Shown piece after piece: positions 57,114 through 64,000 of a stretch of DNA of 64,000 bases. Position numbers and translations under genes: made by a program. Positions within the stretch are counted from its first letter, which is position 1. Each line of letters starts with the position of its first letter. Below the pieces are notes generated by a model. The model was given only the letters and a program-made list of their open reading frames with translations. It did not search any database and was not told the DNA's origin. The stretch is from Bemisia tabaci (Eukaryota; Arthropoda; Insecta; Hemiptera; Aleyrodidae): contig NC_092793.1 in NCBI RefSeq assembly GCF_918797505.1, positions 49,733,658 to 49,797,657 of the forward strand. The letters run 5' to 3'.

Positions 57114-58284
57114 AGCGGGTGATGAGCCTCCAAATTCATTTCACGTTTTTCTTTTTGAATCCGCAGTCTCGTAGCAGAAAAGTAATCCATAAATTGAGGC
57201 ATAGGTTCATAAGGGCCCAATGGCACCTTTTGACAAAACTGAAAAAATAGTGCCAATAAATAGTGCTTTCCAACCAACATCCAAAGAGGTAGGAAAAACT
57301 AGGCAAAAATACATTTTTTTGGGGGGGGGGGGATTTAAAAGGGAAGCTCATCACTCTCTTTCGCAAAATTATATATTTTTGTAAAAAATTAAATGATCCT
57401 GACTTTATTTTATAAGAGTTTTACCATTTGCTTCTTTGCTCATTAACAAGGTCAAACCGGAAGTTACACCATTAAAATTTAAAGTGCAAGGATAGACCTA
57501 CGTCGAAAATTGTGGTCTAAACATACGGTCTAAATTGGTTGGAGCCATGCAGTTACGTTTTTGGGTCTCAAAATAGCAGCAACAAATCAGCAATCTCTAA
57601 TCATCTGCCACAATTTGAAAATTCCGAAGATTTTGTAGCACTTTTTATGCGCCTTGTCCTCCAAGCCTCTCGATTGAGAATTAAGATAGATATGTGCCTT
57701 TTGAGACAATTTTGAAACATGAATAAGATCCAGTAAGCGTGAGTATCCCATAAATCTTTCTTTTTTCATTCCAAAAATTATGTAACCAATAATTGAGGCA
57801 AGTTGGCAGCTCCATGTGTAGGACGGAAACTAATCAACTTTGTAGCTGAAACTATTAGATCGCTGTTCATAATTTTGACACTCGGCGGAAATCTGAACTT
57901 GAAATGATCTTCTACGTGATTAGCCTGCGGCTTCGTTGGTGTGCTATGCTTGTCATGACTAAATATTTGAAAATAAGATCGTTTAAGTTTCTTTTTTGCT
58001 GATTCAACGCAAGTTGTTTCAAGGTGAGTGCATGTTCATGACTGGTCCATGCGTGGGTTCCAAGAAATCTATGAAAAAAGAATGTTGTTTAAGAGCTATT
58101 CTTTGTTTCAAAACCACATACCGAATTATTATTCCATCCAAACATGCGAGTCAAAAATACGTATACTCAGTCATTTCGTTTTCGACATTGAACCCTACCT
58201 TGATCGCTATAACTATATTGATACTTAATTTCCGTGTCATACGTACCAGATTTGAAGTTATTGCATTTCTGACAATATAAGGTC
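57114..58284. other. Unique stretch with a poly-G run
   Basis: Twelve-base G run at 57321-57332. Frames of 60-94 codons lack any recognised feature. Confidence 0.4.
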
Positions 58285-58500
58285 TTAGGGATGATGTCAT
58301 ACTTCATTTTTTAAATGGAGAACTTCTCAACGTCGATTCCTAAAAATTTCCATGATTTTCCCTCTCTGTACAAAGTAAATTCTGCACAAAATCAAGGAAT
58401 AATTTCGATCGGTTCTCTTTCAAAAAAATAAAACAGGCGCAGAGACTTTATAACACTGCAAACGAGATTCGTGGTTTGAGAATTTCACTGTGTCAATAAG
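58285..58500 (+). mobile_element. CGTTTGCGACGT-family MITE, partial
   Basis: GTCATACTTCATTTTTTAAA, AACTTCTCAACGTCGATTCC, AAGTAAATTCTGCACAAAA and ACACTGCAAACGAGATTCGTG match the plus-orientation copy at 29391 in order. Confidence 0.65.
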
Positions 58501-58869
58501 CTTGATGCGTAATGTACCGATACATTTTGATTACTAAAAAGTGAAAAAAGGATCAAATAGATGAAAAGCCTACATTTACCTTTTTCGCTTCGAAGTTCAC
58601 AGTTTTTGCTCTTTGCTGTTTCATCAAAATTTGTACCGATGCTAATCACACTATCACGATGCAGCAATTTAAAAACTTTAATTGTCACTTCTAAAAACTA
58701 AAAAAGTTTAATATGAATATAATAGGAACAACTTTCCCTCTCTTGGCGTTCAGGTTTGAAGAGAGGGGATACCACTTCTCAATCGCACATAACACATTCG
58801 CATTCCCCAGCGAACTTTCCTATGGAGGTATAGCGTACTGTATAGCTTTCCTTTTCATTAAGAGATACA

Positions 58870-59455
58870 TGACATATCGATTGAGCCGATTCGATACGAT
58901 TCGAGTGCGGATTTAGTGTTGCAATATGATTTTAATCTCTATCAAATAGAGTGGCGTGACGTGCTTTGCGATATATCGATTGTTATGCAATTTAAACCTA
59001 TGGAAAAGGATCGATGAACAGGGTGTTCGCAGCGAACACCTTAATAATAGATTCTTTACCACAGGTTTAAATGGCATAACAATCGATATATCGCAATTTA
59101 CGCCACGCCACTGAACAAATGCACTCGAAGATTATTGGATCATTCGACTCGATTCAGAGTATATCACAGCGCTAAAACTGTTACAAATTCGAAGATGGAT
59201 CGATTTTGTTTGGAGTTAGCAATCGATTCTAAGTTCCATGGAGTCACACCGACGTTAAGAACAGAACAGAAATTCAACTTAGATTTTTTAGTTGCCACGA
59301 TTAATTATTATTAAATCGAGCAATCGCTTGATCACACATCTCGATTGCTCACCGTGAAGCGATTCGATTGATTGGCAATTCGAGTTAGAAGATTCTTCTG
59401 TTGAGCTTCACTCAATCATATATCTCGAGCCCTCAATCGATCATGTTTAAGGTAT
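58870..59455. other. ATCGAT/TCGATT-rich region with an inserted MITE
   Basis: Words such as ATCGATT, CGATTCGA, TCGAG and GATCGAT recur many times on both sides of the MITE at 58949-59113. It looks like degenerate simple sequence, possibly rich in protein-binding sites. No gene seen. Confidence 0.45.
58949..59113 (+). mobile_element. hAT-like CAGTGGCG MITE, copy 4
   Basis: GAGTGGCGTGACGTGCTTTG at the left; GCAATTTACGCCACGCCACTG at the right. Near-symmetrical arms with TTTAAACCTATGG and its inverse, and the GGTGTTCGCAGCGAACACC centre. Flanks ATCAAATA and AACAAATG match at 6 of 8 positions. Confidence 0.83.
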
Positions 59456-59552
59456 CCCACAAAACGGATTGTGTCAACGTAAATAAGAGTGAATCCTTTG
59501 AAAGAAATCGACACCTCTGATTACTTTCTCCGCTCTTGGTTGGAGTTTAACT

Positions 59553-59688
59553 GGATTACATTTTGCAATTATGAACTATGATCTCCAGCTATTCCGTAAA
59601 AACACTTATGCGCATAGGGGAACTAATGATACATAAGTTGCTCTAAGTTGAGCTAGAAATGACAGTTCAAATTTGCAAAATGTAGTCC
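59553..59688. mobile_element. GGACTACATTTTGCAATT foldback MITE, copy 2
   Basis: GGATTACATTTTGCAATTATG, AACTATGATCTCC at the left; AGAAATGACAGTTC, AAATTTGCAAAATGTAGTCC at the right, with ATGCGCATAGGGGAACTAATG at the centre. 136 bp. Confidence 0.8.
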
Positions 59689-61016
59689 AAATTTTCCCTT
59701 GAAAAGCTATCAAGCAATGAAAGTCTTCAAAAATTTTGTGACTATTCATGCCTTGTGTGTTCATTTGATAAGTCAGCGAGACTCAAAGAGGACTCGAAAA
59801 CCGCAAAAACACTAAACAAATAAACCATAAAAATCCATAAAAAAATTTCCAGTCAAGAAAGTTTCAAGAAGTGTTTTAAAACTTCAGGTTTAGCGGCAAC
59901 TAGTGTGAATATGATGAGGGATTTATTTTTCTTTAGGCGCGGAGAAGAATTTCACATGGATTCCAAGAGTTTAACTGGGAAAATAATGACTTTAATTAAA
60001 ACTTATGGAACAAGAAAACTCGACGAAACCTAGAGGGATGCAAGTTACAATTTATATAGCCTCGCACGCTGCAAAAACTGTGGTGCAAACTTTATTATGA
60101 CTTCAAAAGAATTTTTTTCCAAATAAATATTTATTCAGTGGAGAGACACTCAAACCTTCGACTAGTCATTATCCCCTTTTTTTAGAAATTCAGGAAATTG
60201 AACAACTCCGCAGCAACATTTCAATGAGCATATTTCGATAAACGCTGTTCATACATATATATTCCAAAAATGTTCAGTGGAGACCAAAAATTACTTTACT
60301 AGATGTACGTATGGCTTTTATGGTAAAAAACGCAGAGCTTTTCGTGTTAGCCCACTTCAACGAAGTTTCCGCTTAATTCAATCATTGGTGATTGTTTCAG
60401 TTTTCTCCATATCATCCATTATTAAGAGGCTCATCGAAGCTAAGTCTATTAACAATTCCTTTATCGCAAACTTATCAAATTTTATGGAATTTTTAAAAAC
60501 GTCAACCCGGAGTAATTAATTCATTCGTTCAATGATTCAGATTATCCGTGCCTACCATTAAAAATCAATTTGGCCTGTTTATCGCAATTATGCCCCCGGG
60601 TCGACCATTGTCTCGTCGCGAGGAAAATTCTACGCAATTTTGAACGCTGAGTGTATTGCGGGATGTCAGGTAAGTTTGATGACATAGTCTTATCAGTAAG
60701 CTCAAGGAAAATTAATTTTCTGATAGATTAGTCGCACTATCATGAGACTGGAATCTGATGGAAAAAGTAGGTGAGGGAAAATATTTTTACGACGAAAATT
60801 GAGAACAAAGGTATTTCGAATGAACTTCAATGCAATGTTTTCTTCAATGGACCTTTACAGAATATTTGTGGTTACAGGATCCCTGGTCACATATTACATG
60901 ATCTACAGTAAAACTGGTAGCCAATCCCAACTTTCTGACAAGGCCCTCTGCATCTCGTTAACATAACCAAATACATGATTTTCTGGATGCCAAACGGTAC
61001 CGCTAAAATAATCCCG
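59689..61016. other. AT-rich stretch, no gene seen
   Basis: The 80-codon frame at 60277 is not recognised. No repeat partner in the window. Confidence 0.4.
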
Positions 61017-61018
61017 TA

Positions 61019-61378
61019 CACGGAGAAAAAAACTTCGTGCGTGGGACCCGAAGTTTAGGTCAAATGGATCTCTGAAGTTTTCGGATTGAGCATCTGAACA
61101 CTTTAGGTCCAGCTGCTGAGGTTTGGATCACACATCTGAAACTTCAGTTCTTACATCTGAAGTACTTCGGTTTTCACATCCGAACAACTTCGGTTCTCAC
61201 ATCCAAAAAACTTCGGTTCTCACATCTGAAGTACTTCAGATGTAAGAACTGGAGTTTCAGATGTGTGATCCGAACCTCGGCAGCTAGACCTAAAGTGTTT
61301 AGATGCTCAATTCCGAAAACTTCAGAGATCCATATGACCTAAACTTCGGGTCCCACGCACGAGGTTTTTTTCTCCGTG
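61019..61378. mobile_element. CACGGAGAAAAAAAC foldback element with TA flanks
   Basis: Both flanks are TA (61017-61018, 61379-61380). The ends are CACGGAGAAAAAAACTTCG and GAGGTTTTTTTCTCCGTG. Long inverted arms of about 150 bp contain GTGGGACCCGAAGTTTAGG, TCTGAAGTTTTCGG, GATCACACATCTGAAAC and their inverses. The core repeats ACTTCGGTTCTCACATC several times. 360 bp. The TA duplication fits the Tc1/mariner group. Confidence 0.85.
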
Positions 61379-62678
61379 TAATCACATAATAATCTAGTAA
61401 ACACCTAAAATCTGCTTTAGCCGTTTGAAGAAAGAAAATCTCTCTGAGCCTGCCTCAGAGTTACGTAATGGAGAAAACGGAGCCTACAAATTGTTGGTTC
61501 AATGTTCAAGATGTACGCCGGAGTTTCTCAGCGGAAAGCGCTTCATTCAAAAACCGGTCGAAGGTTTCAATTGAACCCCGAACAATAGCCAAGTGCCAAG
61601 AATCGGAGGGGGCTCAGGGGCGGGGGGTGGGGCGGGGGGCGCACGTAGCTCATCGCAACGGTAATTCCAAATTAACATCAAAATCGTTTTAAGAATCCGT
61701 GAATCGGGCCTTAAAACATTTCATACGCGCGCACACCTAACGAAAAACAATAGCCCCGAACTTGGCCGGCGAGTCCCGCTCAGACGTTGCCGTTTCAGAA
61801 TCTTTTATAAGACGGATGAGACAGAGATGTAGATATTATCACATAGCCTGTGGAGCAGTTTCGCAGCACGATTTTCATTTCGGAGAGCAAGAGAACTCAG
61901 TATGGGCACAATACAGAGTGAAAAGCTCATGAATACATGTATTTTTCTTCTATTTCTTAATTTCTGAGAATAGTTTTATTGCGTTAGAAAGTTTCTTTAC
62001 AAGTTCCTTTTATTTTCTGCGGTTAATTTATAATCCGGGTTAGAAATATGAGGATATTTAAATATTTTATAAATCTTTTATTTTAGGGTTTTTTTTTTCA
62101 AAGCTCATAATAAACCCACATTTTTATTATAATTGCTTATATTTATAAAACATTTTGGACTTAAAGATTTTAACAAAATTAGTTTTTCAAAGTGTAAATT
62201 GACAGTACATTGTCGTCCACGTAAGCAAAAATGTGACGGCCTTTGCTTCCGATCAATGAATAGGGGGAAAGGAAAGATATGTAAACTAGCGGTGTGGATA
62301 ATTTCCTGAAAGCCGATGCGTAGAATTTTGCTGCTTTTTTAGAATTTAGCATAGCAATTCTGAAGGTTTAAAACAATATGCACGGTTCAGATCTAAGGCT
62401 TTAAGTGGAGGGGGGGGGACTGGGTCTCGCAAAAATTATATACATATATGAAAGAAACAAAATTTTTTTTTGCCCTACGTAAAAATAATTTTCTGGAATA
62501 ATAGTATGCAATTAATATGTGAAAATTTGGTCGTTTTATGATAATTTACCATTATGCACCCAAGATAATTTGAGGAGAAAATAAAATGATTCCATTTTTT
62601 GAAATGCAAACCTTTTCGCATCATTACTCACGCTGCTGCTTTGAAATGGTTCCTTTAGAATACTCTTTGGTACCTCTT
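61379..62678. other. Unique stretch, no gene seen
   Basis: A GC-rich patch at 61560-61800 includes a G-rich run (61607-61640). The 74-codon frame at 61468 is unrecognised. Very AT-rich from 61960 to 62210. Confidence 0.4.
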
Positions 62679-62816
62679 TGACTACATTTTGCAATCAAGA
62701 ACTACAATTTTTGAATCATCAACATAAAACGCTTAAGTGCAAAGGGTAATTAATGGTGCATACTTCGTTCCTCAACTGAACCAGAAATTTTAGTTCCTAA
62801 TTGCAAAATGCCGTCC
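62679..62816. mobile_element. GGACTACATTTTGCAATT foldback MITE, copy 3
   Basis: TGACTACATTTTGCAATC, AAGAACTACAATTTTTG at the left; CCAGAAATTTTAGTTCC, TAATTGCAAAATGCCGTCC at the right. 138 bp. Confidence 0.78.
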
Positions 62817-62914
62817 ATTTTTCATGCAATCCGACAACTTACACTGTTTGTTTGGTGTCAGCTACACACAGCTTACCGCTGATGACCCGCGCGCTCCACC
62901 TGCGCCTAAAAACC

Positions 62915-63074
62915 GAGGTGGCATGCTTTGCGATCTGTTGATATTTCCCCATTTGAAGCTGTGGTAAATAATCGATTAATAAGGTGTTCGCTGCGAACAC
63001 CCTGTTTATCGATACTTTTCCATAGGTTAAAATTGTCGATCAATCTATACATCGCAAAGCACGCCACGCCACTG
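62915..63074 (+). mobile_element. hAT-like CAGTGGCG MITE, copy 5
   Basis: Left end degenerate (GAGGTGGCATGCTTTGCG). Right end CATCGCAAAGCACGCCACGC followed by CACTG. The centre GGTGTTCGCTGCGAACACC is preserved. No clear target duplication. Confidence 0.78.
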
Positions 63075-63235
63075 AGGACCAATGACCAAATTCGTGCTCA
63101 TATGCCAAAATTATAGGTAAATACATGATTGTACACGATTTTGATTTACCTATAGACATAAGGACGAAAAATAAATGAGGGAAAAAAGTATAATTTTCTC
63201 CCAGAGCACTCAGAAATATCCGAAAGAAATACAGG

Positions 63236-63357
63236 GAGTATTTCACTCTGGAGCCTATTTTACCCCCAGAGAACCTGAGCATAGTGGAATATACTCCTTA
63301 TTCACATCGCTAAATTGTCTGGTGAAAATCGGCCTTGGAGTAAAATTCACTCCGGAT
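63236..63357. repeat. Three copies of a GGAGTA..TTCACTC word
   Basis: GGAGTATTTCACTCTGGAGC at 63236, an inverted GTGGAATATACTCC near 63284, and GGAGTAAAATTCACTCCGG near 63338. Probably the remains of a small inverted-repeat element. Confidence 0.4.
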
Positions 63358-63491
63358 GCCACTCTATGATTTCTAACAGAAGTTTGTACAGGATGGTAAA
63401 AAAAAAAGAGAAGCATATTCATCTGCGGTATATTTCACGAATGCGAATATCGAGGAACATCGAAACATAATTGATCCCATAAAGAGGTTCA

Positions 63492-63649
63492 CAGTGGCGT
63501 GGCGTGCTTTCCGATACATCGATTGATCTGCCATTTGAGCCTATGGAAAAGAATCGGTAGACAGGGTGTTTGTAACGAACACCTTGATCATCGATTCTTT
63601 ACTATAGCTTTCGATGGGGAAGTAATCGATTGTTCACGCCACGCCACTG
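63492..63649 (-). mobile_element. hAT-like CAGTGGCG MITE, copy 6
   Basis: CAGTGGCGTGGCGTGCTTTC at the left; GTTCACGCCACGCCACTG at the right. Flanks GAGGTTCA (63484-63491) and GAGGTCCA (63650-63657) match at 7 of 8 positions, an 8-bp target duplication. Confidence 0.88.
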
Positions 63650-64000
63650 GAGGTCCACGATTGAAAATAAAAGCAACAGTTGCACGTAAATGACGAGCAG
63701 ATGAATACAAAAGTCAAATGCTCAACTATCTACTGAATTTGAGATTATTGAAAGGCTAAGCACATTTTCCCTCTATAACACAGACACAGATGTGATTGTT
63801 TGAACTAAAAAGAATATTCGTTTTCATTAAAAAGAGTATCACGTGCTCAGTATTAGCATAAACACAAAAAAAAGTCAGGACTGGAGGCTTCTTTAAAAAA
63901 ATCGGACCTACATTCATTGAGACAAGACAACACTGGGGTAGAGAGGGCGAAGACCTGGTCATGATCGTGAAACTAGATCTTGGATCGGTTTTTTGGGCTG
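63650..64000. other. Unique stretch at the window edge
   Basis: AT-rich, no gene or repeat recognised. Confidence 0.45.

Overview
This window reads as eukaryotic nuclear DNA from an insect-like genome. It is AT-rich, has no dense coding and no operons, contains one assembly gap of 500 Ns (42501-43000), and is crowded with short dispersed inverted-repeat elements. Several repeat families look to me like ones common in the whitefly Bemisia tabaci (Hemiptera). That is recollection rather than a search, so the species is only a best guess. The window is most likely intergenic and/or large-intron sequence: I could not recognise any complete host protein-coding gene, rRNA or tRNA.

What can be supported is mobile-element biology. 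At least fourteen families of short inverted-repeat (MITE or foldback) or fragmentary repeats are present, many in several copies. (1) A foldback beginning CTGCCGTGCTAAGG, nine copies plus a fragment, about 220-260 bp with one long 544 bp copy, and 4-bp target duplications. (2) A hAT-like MITE ending CAGTGGCGTGGCGTG, six copies of about 160 bp, with 8-bp duplications. (3) A 905 bp non-autonomous hAT element ending CAGGGCCGGATTTA with a perfect 8-bp duplication (49521-50425), and a truncated relative at 26360. (4) A TA-flanked head-to-head palindrome made from two copies of the 3' end of a mariner transposase gene (47623-48628). (5) Further foldbacks at 7367, 8877, 10428, 21230, 22194, 24610, 29298, 32290, 45081, 46806, 47115, 49025, 59553, 61019 and 62679.

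Layout: 1-8.5 kb is mostly unique with a few old repeats and poly-G tracts; 7.3-13.5 kb is repeat-dense and includes a polypyrimidine minisatellite and a triplicated roughly 380-490 bp tandem array; 14.8-18.7 kb carries three hAT-like MITEs and one CTGCCG element; 20-26 kb mixes foldbacks with GC-richer unique DNA; 26.3-30 kb holds a truncated hAT element and a nested MITE cluster; 30-42.5 kb is mostly unique with a foldback, a long TAC microsatellite and an 87 bp near-perfect palindrome; 43-64 kb is again dense in foldbacks, including the mariner palindrome.

The only host coding hints are three weak exon candidates (15704-15903 minus, 42359-42442 plus, 6894-7077 plus). None is recognised as a known family. 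The transposase remnants are broken, and no autonomous transposase able to move these families is encoded in the window.
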